NCBI GenBank assembly: GCA_023388175.1
Contig: JAEWGT010000011.1
Span: forward strand, 248,001 to 312,000
Direction of reading: 5' to 3'
Source: Pseudomonadota bacterium
Lineage (GTDB): Bacteria > Pseudomonadota > Alphaproteobacteria > Rhizobiales > Devosiaceae
Length of the DNA: 64,000 nucleotides
A program made the position numbers and the translations under genes. Below are positions 33,885-43,520 of the stretch, piece by piece. The notes beneath the pieces are model-generated. The model was not told the origin of the DNA, did no database searches, and saw only the letters and a list, made by a program, of their open reading frames with translations. Positions within the stretch are counted from its first letter, which is position 1. Every line of letters starts with the position of its first letter.

Positions 33885-36800
33885 ACGCGGCGGGGCCCTG
33901 GCCACGCTGTTCGTGCGCCGTCCGGTCATGGCCGTGGTCATCAATGCGCTGATCGTGGTGGCGGGCCTTGCAGCCCTGCTCGGTATCGAAGTGCGCGAGC
34001 TGCCCAGTGTCGAAAGGCCTGTCCTGTCCATTTCGACCAGCTTTTCAGGGGCAGCCGCCGAAACCGTCGATCGGGAAATCACGGCGGCTGTCGAGGGGGC
34101 GGTGGCCCGCGTGCAGGGCGTGTCGGCGATTTCATCGAGCTCTTCTGTCGGCAGCAGCCGGGTGACACTCGAATTCACCGAGAGCACCAATCTCGACATC
34201 GCCACATCCGACGTGCGCGACGCGCTCAGCCGCATTACCAGAAGCTTGCCCACCGGCGCCGAAGCGCCCGTGATCTTCAAGTCCGACAGCGACGCGCAGG
34301 CGGTCATGCAACTGGCGGTCACGTCCGATACGATGAGCGTGGCCGATCTCAGCGAAGTGGTGGAAACCATCGTCGCCGAGCGGCTGGGCGCCATCGACGG
34401 CGTTGCCGAGGTGCAGGTCTATGGCACGCGCCAGACCAGCTTCGAGATCGATATCGATCCGGTCAAGCTCGCCAGCCGCGGCCTGACAGTGGCCGATGTG
34501 CGCAATGCGGTGTCCACCATTGCCTTCGACGCGCCGGGGGGCTCGATCAATGGTCCCAACCAGAATATTTCGGTGCGGGCCATTTCCGAAATCACCGAAC
34601 CGGCCGACTTCGAACGCCTGCCGCTTGGCAACAGCCGCACCGTTCTGGGCGATGTCGCAACCGTCGTGTTCGACGCAGCGGCCAGCACGTCGGCGATCCG
34701 TGCCGATGGCAGACCGGGCATCGGCCTCGGTATCGTGCGCCAGGCGCAGTCGAACACGATCGCCATTTCCCAGGCCGTCCACGCGGCCGTTGACACGCTG
34801 AACCAGACCTTGCCGGCCGGGGTCAATGTGCAGGTGTCCAGCGACGATGCCGTTTTCATCGAAGGGGCATTGCACGAGGTTCAGGTGGCCCTGCTCGTCG
34901 CCCTTTTTGCCGTTGTCGCCATCATCTATGTCTTCCTGCTCGACTGGCGCGCGGTCATCGTGCCCGCAGTCGCCATGCCGGTCGCCCTGCTCGGCGCCGT
35001 GGCGGGCATGTATGTGGCCGGTTTTTCGCTCAACATCATCACGCTTCTGGCGCTGGTCCTGGCCACGGGGCTGGTGGTCGACGACGCCATCGTGGTGCTG
35101 GAAAACATCGTGCGCCGCAAGCATCTTGGGGCTGGACCCCGGGCTGCCGCGGTCCTGGGCACTCAAGAGGTCTTCTTTGCGGTCATCGCCACGACGCTGA
35201 CCCTCGCGGCTGTTTTCGTGCCGCTGTCTTTCCTTGAAGGACAGACGGGCCAATTGTTCCGCGAATTCGGCTTTACCTTGGCTATTGCCGTGCTGCTGTC
35301 CTCCATCGTGGCGCTCTCCATGGGCCCGATGATTGCCTCGCGCCTGCTCAAGGCCGATGCCGGTACGGCCAGTCACGGCGGCGTCCTCGGGGCCATCGGT
35401 CGCGGCTTTGGCCGCCTCTATCGAGGCAGTCTGCGCGTCGCGCTGCACAATCCCTTTGTCGTGGTGCTGGTGGCAGCCCTTTTTGCCGGCTCGGCCTTTT
35501 TCGTCTTCGGCAATATTCGCCAGGAAATCACCCCGCCAGAGGATCGCTCGGTGGTCAGCGTCAGCGTATCGGCACCCAATACGGTCAGCCTCGATTTCGT
35601 GCGCACGCGGCTGGGGCAGGTGGAAGCACTGCTCCAGCCCTATCTCGACAGCGGCGAAGCGACCTCGCTCTTCGTTCTGTCCGGCTGGGGCAATGGCGGC
35701 TTCATGACGCTGACGCTCGCTCCATGGGAGGACCGCGAACGCAGCCAGCAGGAGATCGCCACCGAGGTCACCGGCCTCATGGCGCAGATCCCGGGCGTGC
35801 GGGCCTTCGTGCGGCAGGGCAATAGCCTGGGCATTCGCGGCGGCGGCTCGGGCCTGCAGTTTGCCGTGGCCGGCTCGGACTATTCCCAACTGGCCGAAAC
35901 GGCCCAGACCATTGCCGACGCAATGGAAGAGGATGGGCGTTTCGGGCGGGTGAGCGTCGCCTTCGATACCAACCAGCCCCAGCTGACACTGTCCGTCGAC
36001 CGCGCTGCCGCTGATGCGCTCGGCATCGATATCAATGGCCTCGCCACAACCATGCAGGCCATGATCGATGGCGCCAATGTCGGCAATGTCTTTATCAACG
36101 ACACCTCCTATTCGGTGCGGCTGGTCTCGACGAGCAACCCGGTCAACGACCCGCGCGATCTCGAGACCCTGTTCGTGCGCACCGGCGACGGGCGCTATGT
36201 GCCCATGGCCACAATTGCCACGCTCGAGGAATCGGCGGTGCCGCCATCGCTGCGGCGCGAACAGCAGCGCCGCGCGGTCAGCGTCTCGGCAAGCCTTGAA
36301 GAAGGCATGGCGCTGGGCGATGCCTATGCGCAGTTGCAGACCATTGCCGCTCCGATCCTGCCTGAAGGCACCTCGATCCTGCCTTTGGCCGAAGCCAAGA
36401 CCCTGGGCGAGGCCAATAATGCGCTGCTGCTGACCTTCGGCTTTGCACTGGTAATCATTCTGCTGGTGCTGGCAGCCCAGTTCGAGAGCTTCTGGAGCGC
36501 CATCATCGTGATGACCACGGTGCCCTTCGGGCTCGCCGCGGGTCTCTATGCCATCCTGCTCACCGGCGGGTCGCTCAATATATTCAGCCAGATCGGGTTG
36601 GTCCTCGTGGTCGGCATCATGGCCAAGAACGGCATTCTGATCGTCGAATTCGCCAACCAGTTGCGCGACAAGGGGCTGGGCGTCCGCGAAGCCATCGAGG
36701 AAGCCTCCAATATCCGCCTGCGACCGGTGATGATGACGGTGATCGCCACCATCATCGGGGGCGTGCCGCTGGTCCTGGCCTCCGGCGCCGGGTCCGAGGC

Positions 36801-36981
36801 CCGCACGGCACTGGGCTGGGTCATGGTGGGCGGGCTGTCCTTTGCCGCCATTTCCACTCTCTACCTCACCCCGGTTGCTTACCTGCTGCTGGCGCGCTTC
36901 TCCAAGCCCAAGATAGAAGAGGAAGCCCGCCTCGAACGCGAGCTCGACGCGGCCAATGCCAAGGTCGCTCCGGCGGAATAA
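33862..36981 (+). CDS. RND-family efflux pump inner-membrane transporter
   Basis: A 1039-residue AcrB/MexB/MdtB-type pump with the twofold layout: TM1, large periplasmic loop, TM2-6, then TM7, second loop, TM8-12. TM4 contains LALVLATGLVVDDAIVVLENIVRR, the paired Asp residues of the proton relay used by multidrug (HAE-type) RND pumps. TM10-11 carry GLVLVVGIMAKNGILIVEFANQLRDKG with the relay lysine-region motif, and RLRPVMMT is typical of HAE1/HAE2. ATG 33862 (GGGAG upstream, 23-bp overlap with the adaptor gene) is chosen over an in-frame upstream start. Substrates are not predictable. Confidence 0.95.
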   Translation: MSIAQKNERGGALATLFVRRPVMAVVINALIVVAGLAALLGIEVRELPSVERPVLSISTSFSGAAAETVDREITAAVEGAVARVQGVSAISSSSSVGSSRVTLEFTESTNLDIATSDVRDALSRITRSLPTGAEAPVIFKSDSDAQAVMQLAVTSDTMSVADLSEVVETIVAERLGAIDGVAEVQVYGTRQTSFEIDIDPVKLASRGLTVADVRNAVSTIAFDAPGGSINGPNQNISVRAISEITEPADFERLPLGNSRTVLGDVATVVFDAAASTSAIRADGRPGIGLGIVRQAQSNTIAISQAVHAAVDTLNQTLPAGVNVQVSSDDAVFIEGALHEVQVALLVALFAVVAIIYVFLLDWRAVIVPAVAMPVALLGAVAGMYVAGFSLNIITLLALVLATGLVVDDAIVVLENIVRRKHLGAGPRAAAVLGTQEVFFAVIATTLTLAAVFVPLSFLEGQTGQLFREFGFTLAIAVLLSSIVALSMGPMIASRLLKADAGTASHGGVLGAIGRGFGRLYRGSLRVALHNPFVVVLVAALFAGSAFFVFGNIRQEITPPEDRSVVSVSVSAPNTVSLDFVRTRLGQVEALLQPYLDSGEATSLFVLSGWGNGGFMTLTLAPWEDRERSQQEIATEVTGLMAQIPGVRAFVRQGNSLGIRGGGSGLQFAVAGSDYSQLAETAQTIADAMEEDGRFGRVSVAFDTNQPQLTLSVDRAAADALGIDINGLATTMQAMIDGANVGNVFINDTSYSVRLVSTSNPVNDPRDLETLFVRTGDGRYVPMATIATLEESAVPPSLRREQQRRAVSVSASLEEGMALGDAYAQLQTIAAPILPEGTSILPLAEAKTLGEANNALLLTFGFALVIILLVLAAQFESFWSAIIVMTTVPFGLAAGLYAILLTGGSLNIFSQIGLVLVVGIMAKNGILIVEFANQLRDKGLGVREAIEEASNIRLRPVMMTVIATIIGGVPLVLASGAGSEARTALGWVMVGGLSFAAISTLYLTPVAYLLLARFSKPKIEEEARLERELDAANAKVAPAE

Positions 36982-36984
36982 GAG

Positions 36985-37036
36985 CAGGCGGAAACTCTCG
37001 TAGAACGGATTGCCGTTCGGAGCTCTGTTCCGCCTG
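36985..37036. terminator. Nested hairpin after the RND operon
   Basis: An outer 9-bp perfect stem CAGGCGGAA/TTCCGCCTG (36985-36993 with 37028-37036) encloses an inner 6-bp stem GAACGG/CCGTTC (37003-37008 with 37013-37018) with loop ATTG. It begins 3 bp after the RND pump stop and lies 22 bp before the convergent ligase gene's end, so it could separate the two transcripts. No strong T-run on either strand. Confidence 0.55.
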
Positions 37037-37057
37037 AAACTCTATCGGCAGGGCATG

Positions 37058-38380
37058 TCAGGGCCGCGAGGCCAAGCGACGGGACCTGGCGAGGAAATAG
37101 CCGAGGGGTATAGCATAGACCATGGTCTGCGGCAGAACGCCGAATGTCGCATTGCTTGCGCCAAGAGCGATTTGCCCTGTTGTCAGCAGGACCGCGCCTA
37201 GAACGATGGGGCCGTCCTGGCGCGCCCGCCCATCACAAAGCAAGAGCAAAGGCGCCGCGAGCAGCAGCAGCCAAGCCATGAGACCCAATCCGCCCGCCAT
37301 GGCAGCAAAGTTGGCCCAGTCGGCATGAAGGTTCTCAAGGCCGGAACCGGCCAATATATCCGGAAATAGCACCTCGCTCGTCGTCATGATTTGCCCAAGA
37401 CCCACACCAAAAATGGGCGATGCACGTAGAATTTCCAGCGCCGATGCATAAAGGGCGGTGCGGATGTCGTCGGAGCTGCCGGTGAAGCGGAAGATATTGA
37501 GCCCGGTTTCGATGAGCCCTGCGATGCGCGTACTGCCGCTTGCGGTGAGGTAGAGCACCGCGCCGATGCCGGCCAGAACACCCAGTAATGTGGCAACCCG
37601 GAACCAGCGGTCATGCCACAGCCTTGGTGTCAGCACCGCAAGGCCTACCACGGTTATCGCGACTGCGCTCAGCATCGGGCCACGGGAATCGGCAATGACA
37701 GCGCAGGCGAGGCCCAGAATCGGTCCAAGAAGGAAAATGTAGCGCAGGGGCGACGTGCCGGCGCTGACGCCGACCAGAGCCAGGCCACCAGCCATGACCG
37801 CGAGCGAGGCGTAGTGGATGGGATTGTTTCCGAGACCGGGCCGATAGGTGCCGAGCACGAAATGCTCATAGGCGCCGCCGACACAGGCAATGAAGACGGC
37901 CAGAAGGCAGAGGGATGCGAAGAGCACGGACGACGGTATCGTTTGTGCAGGCCGGCCGAGAGCGCCCAGCGCGATCGCCGACAGCATCGGCAGCAGACTG
38001 ACAGGCGCAAGAAGATCGGCAGGCCCGGTATAAACGAAGGGCAGGGTGAGGGTGACCAAGCCAATGGCAGCCAGAATGGCCAAAGCGGTCGGATGACGGA
38101 AGACGGTACGCTCAGACCAGCCAAATCCTAAAAGCGCCAGTATTGCGGCAACCAGAGCGACATAGCCACCGATATAGGCTGGATATCCCGGAGGGAGGAT
38201 CGCGGCGACCAGGGCAATCGCGAGAAGGGCGGTGGCGACGACAGAGGGCAATTCATGGCTCCGATTAGTTGCGGCAGGCCTAAAGCATGGAGCAAGGGGT
38301 GACAAGCGCCCCGGCCGAGGAGGTGACGTGCTGGAGGATTGGTCCTCTAAGCTGCACATGGGCCTATAGCCCTGAAGCAT
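37058..38380 (-). CDS. O-antigen ligase/polymerase-like (Wzy/WaaL) membrane protein
   Basis: Up to 440 residues with about ten hydrophobic helices and one large periplasmic loop. The RfaL/WaaL-type region is visible: RPGLGNNPIHYASLAVMAGG, ADSRGPMLSAVAITVVGL, then ASPIFGVGLGQ and ENLHADWANFAAMAGGLGL with the conserved histidine loop. Such enzymes join undecaprenyl-linked glycans to lipid A core or to other acceptors at the periplasmic face. The N-terminal 45 residues are poorly conserved-looking, so the true start may be downstream of 38380. It stands alone, 20 kb away from the surface sugar locus, with no sugar genes adjacent. Confidence 0.75.
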   Translation of the reverse strand: MLQGYRPMCSLEDQSSSTSPPRPGRLSPLAPCFRPAATNRSHELPSVVATALLAIALVAAILPPGYPAYIGGYVALVAAILALLGFGWSERTVFRHPTALAILAAIGLVTLTLPFVYTGPADLLAPVSLLPMLSAIALGALGRPAQTIPSSVLFASLCLLAVFIACVGGAYEHFVLGTYRPGLGNNPIHYASLAVMAGGLALVGVSAGTSPLRYIFLLGPILGLACAVIADSRGPMLSAVAITVVGLAVLTPRLWHDRWFRVATLLGVLAGIGAVLYLTASGSTRIAGLIETGLNIFRFTGSSDDIRTALYASALEILRASPIFGVGLGQIMTTSEVLFPDILAGSGLENLHADWANFAAMAGGLGLMAWLLLLAAPLLLLCDGRARQDGPIVLGAVLLTTGQIALGASNATFGVLPQTMVYAIPLGYFLARSRRLASRP

Positions 38381-38437
38381 TCCGATGCACCCCTCCGCCC
38401 GGTGTCACTGCTAAAGATAGTGTGAGCGCCAACCTTC

Positions 38438-38466
38438 TTGACTTGAAGCGCAATCGATTTCATCAT
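38438..38466 (+). promoter_or_regulatory. LacI-type operator and promoter candidate upstream of lacI-family gene
   Basis: AATCGATT at 38452-38459 is a perfect 8-bp palindrome within GCGCAATCGATTTC, the usual LacI-family operator style with a central CG. TTGACT at 38438-38443 resembles a -35 element overlapping the operator; the -10 is poor. Position 57 bp upstream of the regulator start suggests autoregulation. Confidence 0.45.
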
Positions 38467-38515
38467 GTATGGGATCGGTCCCATAAGAGGATCGGCAGGG
38501 AGGAATTGGAGCGGT

Positions 38516-39538
38516 ATGGTCACCATTACCGACGTATCCAGACGCGCGGGTGTGTCCCGGTCCACCGTCTCACGGGTGGTGGCCGGCAATGGATATGTGT
38601 CCGAAACCAATCGCAAGGCGATCGAGGCGGCGATTGCGGAGTTGGGCTATCGCCCCAATACGCTCGCACAGGCCCTGCGCTCCAATCGGTCCAATGTCAT
38701 TGGCGCCGTGTTCGTTGACGTCGGCACTCCCTATTTTGCCAATATGACCTATGGCGTGCAGCGGGCCATCCGGCCGGCGGGCAAGGCCTTGATGGTGTCA
38801 TCCGGTTATGCCGACCAGGATGAGGAAGCGAGGGCGGTGATCGAATTGATCGACCGATCATGCGACGGCATCATCCTTTACCTCGAACGCCCCATGCGTG
38901 CCGATGTGGTGGAAATGCTGCGCCGTTCGGCAATCCCGGTTGTGTCCATCGGCCACAAGCCGAGCCCGGTTTCGCGTGGACAGGTCATTCTCGACAATTT
39001 TGGCGGTGCGCATGCCGCCATGCGGCATCTGCTTTTGCAGGGACACCGCAAGATAGCGCATCTCTCGGGGCAGGCGGACTATGGCGACACCATTGCGCGC
39101 CGCGAAGGCATGATAGCGGCGTTGGCAGAGTTCGGCATGGACATGGACGACCTGCATATTGTTGGCGGAGAATTTCACCAGCGGTTCGGCTATTCAGCGG
39201 CGCTGGATCTGCTCGACGCAGGCCGCGACTTCACAGCCATTTTTGCCGGTGACGATGATATTGCCGGTGGTGTGCTGCTGGCCTTGCGGACGCGAGGCGT
39301 ACGCGTCCCCGACGATATTTCTGTCATCGGCTTCGATGATGCCTTTCACGCCCAGCATATGTGGCCGCCGCTGACCACAGTTCGCCAGTCAATGGACGAA
39401 ATGGGCGAGGCAGCGGGAAATATGCTTTTGGAGCTTCTTGCACGGCCGGAATCCGGCCCGCTTGAAACGGTGGTCAAAACCGAACTGGTTGTGCGGTCCA
39501 GCGTCGCCGCGCCCGCCATTCATAGGGAGGACGCATAA
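38516..39538 (+). CDS. LacI-family transcriptional regulator
   Basis: A 340-residue repressor. The LacI helix-turn-helix TITDVSRRAGVSRSTVSRVV is at residues 3-22 with hinge-helix RPNTLAQALRS near 50-60, followed by a periplasmic-binding-protein-like sugar domain (GAVFVDVGTPYFANM, VVSIGHKP, GDDDIAGGVLLALR, DISVIGFDD). The start at ATG 38516 is set by the HTH and an adjacent GGAG site; an earlier in-frame ATG adds only unstructured residues. It precedes a family-5 ABC transporter on the same strand, so it probably responds to a sugar or oligosaccharide and controls that operon. Confidence 0.93.
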   Translation: MVTITDVSRRAGVSRSTVSRVVAGNGYVSETNRKAIEAAIAELGYRPNTLAQALRSNRSNVIGAVFVDVGTPYFANMTYGVQRAIRPAGKALMVSSGYADQDEEARAVIELIDRSCDGIILYLERPMRADVVEMLRRSAIPVVSIGHKPSPVSRGQVILDNFGGAHAAMRHLLLQGHRKIAHLSGQADYGDTIARREGMIAALAEFGMDMDDLHIVGGEFHQRFGYSAALDLLDAGRDFTAIFAGDDDIAGGVLLALRTRGVRVPDDISVIGFDDAFHAQHMWPPLTTVRQSMDEMGEAAGNMLLELLARPESGPLETVVKTELVVRSSVAAPAIHREDA

Positions 39539-39552
39539 AGTCTTGTTTCGCA

Positions 39553-39570
39553 AAGGCTGAGGAGAGCCTT
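39553..39570 (+). terminator. Short hairpin between lacI-family and binding-protein genes
   Basis: AAGGCT (39553-39558) pairs with AGCCTT (39565-39570) around GAGGAG; outer GC pairs can extend the stem with a bulge. It lies 15 bp after the regulator stop. It could reduce read-through from the regulator gene or be an attenuator; no T-run is seen. Confidence 0.4.
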
Positions 39571-39652
39571 CTGCGCAAAAGGAAGAGGAGCGATGTCATC
39601 CTGCATCGGTGTGGGATCGTTCTCATATTTATCCACCACGGAGGAGTTGAAA

Positions 39653-41350
39653 GTGGAAAATACAGCCTTGAAAACATTGCGGGGCCTTGCCCTGACGACG
39701 GTGGGCATAGCCGCATTGGCGCTGTCTGTGCCCGCCATGGCCCAGGATGATCGTGTCGTGCTGACGCTGCATCCGATTGACAGCGACGCCCTGGTCGAAA
39801 ACTTCAATCCAAACAATCCGACAGGGCCGCAGCAGATGGTCCGCGACTTCGCTTACGAGCCGCTCTGGATCGACAATATCTGGGACCCCGAGAACGACTT
39901 TCCGGCGCTGGCCACGTCCTACGAAATCGCCGATGACCTGAAGTCGATCACCTACAAGCTGCGTGAAGGCGTCCAGTGGAGTGACGGCGAGGATTTCAAC
40001 GCCGACGATGTGGTCTTCACCTTTGAATACGCCAAGGCTCATCAGGACTATCCGATGGCCATCGACGTCTATATCGAGGAAACCGATACCGGCTCTGTGG
40101 TCAGCGCCGAAAAGATCGATGACTACACGGTCAAGTTCACGCTCCACGAGCCCGATGCACTGGCGAAATTCGCAATTGGCGGCATTTATCCGCTTCCCGA
40201 GCATATCTGGGCCGATATTGAAGATCCCAAGAACTACGCCAATACGAAGCCGGTCGGTACCGGCCCATGGACGGAAGTGCAGAATTTCTCCCGCTCTTCG
40301 GTGGAACTGTGCCGCAACGAAACCAGCCGTTATAACGACGAAAACGCCATTGATTGCCTGCGCTTCCTGCAGCTCAACGGCAATGAGCAAATCATTGCGG
40401 CCATGTCTGCCGGTGAGGTGGATTGGCTTGGTACCGGTCTGACCGATCCTGAAATCACCTTCACCCCGATGAGCGAGTTCAACAATTACTGGCTCCCGCC
40501 GGGCGGCGATGTGAACCTGCAGATCAACACGACCAAGGCGCCTTTCGACAATCTTGAATTCCGCAAGGCACTCTCGGTCGCCATCGATCGCGACACGATC
40601 GTGGAAATCTCCACTTTCGGCCTCACCACCCATACCCGTTTCCCCATCGGCACCGGCGAAGCCTATGCCACATGGATCGATGACGAAGCGCTCGAGCCCT
40701 ATGCCTGGCTGATGGCCTACGATCCCGACAAGGCAATGGAACTGCTCGATGCTGCCGGCTTCGTCGATGCCGACAATGACGGCTGGCGGGACAATCCTGA
40801 TGGCACGCCGATTTCCTTCGAAATCAACATTCCGAACGGCTGGACCGACTGGATCAATTCGGGCCAGACCATCTCAGAAAATCTGCAGGATGTCGGTGTC
40901 AATGCCGTGGTCCGGACCATGGACCAGGGTGCCTGGAACGATAAGGCCCGTACCGGCGATTTCGACAGCTACATCATGTGGACCAATGGCGGCGCGACGC
41001 CCTACAACACCTATAATCCCATGTTCAATCCACGCAACATGGAAGCGGGCCGCGTCGACTATCAGGCCATGCACCAGATGCGTTTGCCCGAAGTCGAGGA
41101 AGCGCTTGCCGCGTTCCGCAGCACGGCAGACCGTGGCGAGCAGCTCGCGGAAATGAACAAGATCCATACAGCAGTGGCCGAAAACCTGCCGGTCATCGGG
41201 CTCTTCGCCAACCCGACCTGGTACGAATATTCGACCCGCAATTTCGAAGGCTGGGTCACCGAGGAAAATCCCTATGTCCGTCCGGTCGTCTTCGAAGGCA
41301 CCCGTGAGCGCGTGATCCACGCCCTCTCGCTGAAGCCGATCAGCCAGTAG
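39653..41350 (+). CDS. ABC transporter substrate-binding protein, family 5 (peptide/oligosaccharide)
   Basis: A 565-residue periplasmic protein with a signal peptide ending LSVPAMAQ. Family-5 landmarks: YEPLWIDN, LREGVQWSDGEDFNADDVVFTFEYAK near 100-125, IGGIYPLPEHIW, VGTGPW, and NLEFRKALSVAIDRDTIV near 305-322. GTG 39653 is chosen because GGAGGAG sits six bases upstream and the signal peptide then has a normal length. Proximity of a LacI-type regulator and an aromatic-rich sequence suggests an oligosaccharide ligand (as for cellobiose/mannooligosaccharide-binding family-5 proteins) rather than a peptide; this is inference. A strong hairpin follows the gene. Confidence 0.92.
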   Translation: MENTALKTLRGLALTTVGIAALALSVPAMAQDDRVVLTLHPIDSDALVENFNPNNPTGPQQMVRDFAYEPLWIDNIWDPENDFPALATSYEIADDLKSITYKLREGVQWSDGEDFNADDVVFTFEYAKAHQDYPMAIDVYIEETDTGSVVSAEKIDDYTVKFTLHEPDALAKFAIGGIYPLPEHIWADIEDPKNYANTKPVGTGPWTEVQNFSRSSVELCRNETSRYNDENAIDCLRFLQLNGNEQIIAAMSAGEVDWLGTGLTDPEITFTPMSEFNNYWLPPGGDVNLQINTTKAPFDNLEFRKALSVAIDRDTIVEISTFGLTTHTRFPIGTGEAYATWIDDEALEPYAWLMAYDPDKAMELLDAAGFVDADNDGWRDNPDGTPISFEINIPNGWTDWINSGQTISENLQDVGVNAVVRTMDQGAWNDKARTGDFDSYIMWTNGGATPYNTYNPMFNPRNMEAGRVDYQAMHQMRLPEVEEALAAFRSTADRGEQLAEMNKIHTAVAENLPVIGLFANPTWYEYSTRNFEGWVTEENPYVRPVVFEGTRERVIHALSLKPISQ

Positions 41351-41408
41351 GTCTGTGCGGGGCTCGCGGCGGCGCTGAAAAGCAGGCCGCGGGCCTTGCC
41401 CGACAGGC

Positions 41409-41442
41409 ACGTCTTTGCCGGACCGGTATCCGGCAAAGACGT
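41409..41442 (+). terminator. 14-bp perfect-stem hairpin after binding-protein gene
   Basis: ACGTCTTTGCCGGA (41409-41422) pairs perfectly with TCCGGCAAAGACGT (41429-41442) around a 6-base loop. It lies 58 bp after the binding-protein stop and 62 bp before the permease start. No T-run follows, favouring 3'-end protection or partial termination that raises binding-protein mRNA over permease mRNA. Confidence 0.75.
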
Positions 41443-41504
41443 TGCCGATGCCCTGACGGGGCTTGCTTCCGGCTCCGTCACGGCACTTTCGAGGAATTGG
41501 ACCT

Positions 41505-42479
41505 ATGCTTTATATTTTGAGGCGTGTTGGCTTTTACCTGGCCGCTTTTTTTGTGGCGGTGACGCTTAATTTCTTTATCCCCCGCATCATGCCGGGCGAC
41601 CCGTCGGCGCGGATCATCGCGTCCTTTCAGGGGCGTCTCAACGAGGCGCAGATCGAAGCCATTCGCGCGTCATACGGCACGACCGGTTCCCTTTGGGAGC
41701 AATATATCGGCTATGTCGGCCAGGTGCTGCGCATGGATTTCGGCATATCTACCGTGCAGTTTCCCGAGCCGACATCGTCGCTGCTCTTCTACGGCGCGAC
41801 CTGGACGCTGGTTCTGGTCGGTATCGCCATTACCCTGGCCTTTCTCATCGGCACGATGATGGGCATTCACGCAGCCTGGAACCGAGGCGGGTTCTTCGAC
41901 AGCGTCTTCACCCCGATCAACGTCATGCTGAACGCCTTTACGCCCGCAGTTGTGGCGCTCTTGCTGTTCTATGCCTTCTCGCTGCAGCTCCAGTGGTTTC
42001 CGCTCGGCCGCGCCCATTCGACAGGCATTATGCCGGGATGGAACTTCCAGTTCATCGGCAACGTACTCTATCACGCCACGCTTCCCGTGCTTTCCATATT
42101 GATCGTCAGTTTCGGCGGCTGGCACCTGGGCATGCGCAACGTCATGATCAATCTGCTCAACGAAGATTTTGTTATCCTTGCGCGAGCCAAGGGCCTGAGC
42201 GACCAGCGCGTGCGCTATCGCTATGTGGCCCGCAACGCCATCCTGCCGCAGATCACCTCGCTGGCGCTGTCGGTCGGCTTCCTGCTCGGCGGAGCGCTGG
42301 TGACCGAGCAGGTGTTCAACTATCCCGGCCTCGGAAAATTCACGATCACGGCCATCGAGAGCCGCGATTACTCCTTCATTCAGGCCCAGCTTCTGCTGCT
42401 GACCATGTCCGTGCTGGTGGCCAATTTCCTCTCCGACATTGCCAATGTCATTCTCGATCCACGTTTGAGAAAGGGCTGA
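41505..42479 (+). CDS. Peptide/oligosaccharide ABC transporter permease (DppB type)
   Basis: A 324-residue permease starting MLYILRRVGFYLAAFFVAVTLNFFIPRIMPGDP, the usual DppB/OppB N-terminus. Six membrane helices and the coupling loop DFVILARAKGLSDQRVRYRYVARNAILPQ near 220-248 are visible; the family ending LLTMSVLVANFLSDIANVILDPRLRKG is intact. The start at ATG 41505 has GAGGAA eight bases upstream; an earlier in-frame start adds 14 uncharacteristic residues. It pairs with the DppC-type permease 3 bp downstream. Confidence 0.94.
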   Translation: MLYILRRVGFYLAAFFVAVTLNFFIPRIMPGDPSARIIASFQGRLNEAQIEAIRASYGTTGSLWEQYIGYVGQVLRMDFGISTVQFPEPTSSLLFYGATWTLVLVGIAITLAFLIGTMMGIHAAWNRGGFFDSVFTPINVMLNAFTPAVVALLLFYAFSLQLQWFPLGRAHSTGIMPGWNFQFIGNVLYHATLPVLSILIVSFGGWHLGMRNVMINLLNEDFVILARAKGLSDQRVRYRYVARNAILPQITSLALSVGFLLGGALVTEQVFNYPGLGKFTITAIESRDYSFIQAQLLLLTMSVLVANFLSDIANVILDPRLRKG

Positions 42480-42482
42480 CCC

Positions 42483-43520
42483 ATGGCTGACATCACTCAG
42501 ACCAATTCCGGCACGCTGCTCGATCGCCTCGATGATGCGGCACTTGCCAGCGCCGCGCCGAGCCAGGCCGAATTGATGCGGGAATTGCGCATCAAGCCGA
42601 AACCGGGCTGGACCAGCAGGCTGTCGCCATCTCTCGCTGCTTTCGTCACCAATCCCAAGGGCATGACCGGCGTTATCATTCTGCTTGGCATGATCCTGTT
42701 TTCGATCCTGGCGCCCATGTTCAGCGAGTACAATCCGCATCGCCGGGCCGGCAAACCACATGTGGCGCCTAGTTATGAGCATGTCTTGGGCACGACGCGC
42801 ATGGGCAAGGATGTCTATACCCAAGTTGCCTATGGTGGGCGCATCAGCCTTGCCGTCGGCTTTGGTGCGGGTATCGCCGCCGCCGTTATCGGCCTCGCCA
42901 TCGGCATTTCGGCCGGCTACTTCGGTGGTCGCGTCGATGACGTCCTCACCTTTTTCGTCAATGTGGTGCTGGTATTACCCGGTTTGCCGCTCATCATCGT
43001 CATAGCCAGTCTGGTGGATAGTGCGGGGCCCCTTGTCATCGGCATTGTGCTTGCCCTCACCGGCTGGGGTTGGCCGGCACGCACCATACGCACGCAGACA
43101 CTGTCCCTGCGTACCCGCGAGTTCGTGCTCTCCGCCGAGCTTATGGGCGAAAAGAAGTGGCGCATCATTTTCAAGGAAATCTTCCCCAATATGTTGAGCT
43201 TCTTCATGGGCGGGCTGGTGCTTGGCACCATCTCGGCCATCCTTGCCGAAGCCGCGCTCAGCTTTATCGGCCTGGGCGATCCCAATGCGGTCACCTGGGG
43301 CACGATGCTCTATTGGGCACAGAACAATATGGCGCTGCAAACCGGCGCATGGTGGGAAATCTGGCCACCGGCCATTGCCATCATGCTCACCGGCGCGGCT
43401 CTGGTGATGGTCAACTTCGCCGTCGACGAAATCACCAATCCGCAGCTCAAGGCGTCTCGCGGCATCGGTCGCATCAGGCGGTTCCTGAAACGCCGGGGGA
43501 GAAGCGCCGATGTCTTCTGA
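42483..43520 (+). CDS. Peptide/oligosaccharide ABC transporter permease (DppC type)
   Basis: A 345-residue permease with a long cytoplasmic N-terminus (about 55 residues), the OppC-N helix GMTGVIILLGMILFSILAPMFSEYNP, then five helices of the transport domain. HVLGTTRMGKDVYTQVAYGGRISLAVGF is the typical DppC segment after the first helix, and EFVLSAELMGEKKWRIIFKEIFPNM is the coupling loop. The start is 3 bp after the DppB-type stop; the gene overlaps the next ATPase by 11 bp. Confidence 0.94.
   Translation: MADITQTNSGTLLDRLDDAALASAAPSQAELMRELRIKPKPGWTSRLSPSLAAFVTNPKGMTGVIILLGMILFSILAPMFSEYNPHRRAGKPHVAPSYEHVLGTTRMGKDVYTQVAYGGRISLAVGFGAGIAAAVIGLAIGISAGYFGGRVDDVLTFFVNVVLVLPGLPLIIVIASLVDSAGPLVIGIVLALTGWGWPARTIRTQTLSLRTREFVLSAELMGEKKWRIIFKEIFPNMLSFFMGGLVLGTISAILAEAALSFIGLGDPNAVTWGTMLYWAQNNMALQTGAWWEIWPPAIAIMLTGAALVMVNFAVDEITNPQLKASRGIGRIRRFLKRRGRSADVF

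Noticed and set aside
34132..35889. A 585-codon minus-strand open frame opposite the RND pump
   Set aside because: Antisense shadow of a well-supported pump gene; composition (repeated GHGDG/HRDRD style) is typical of GC-rich complements.
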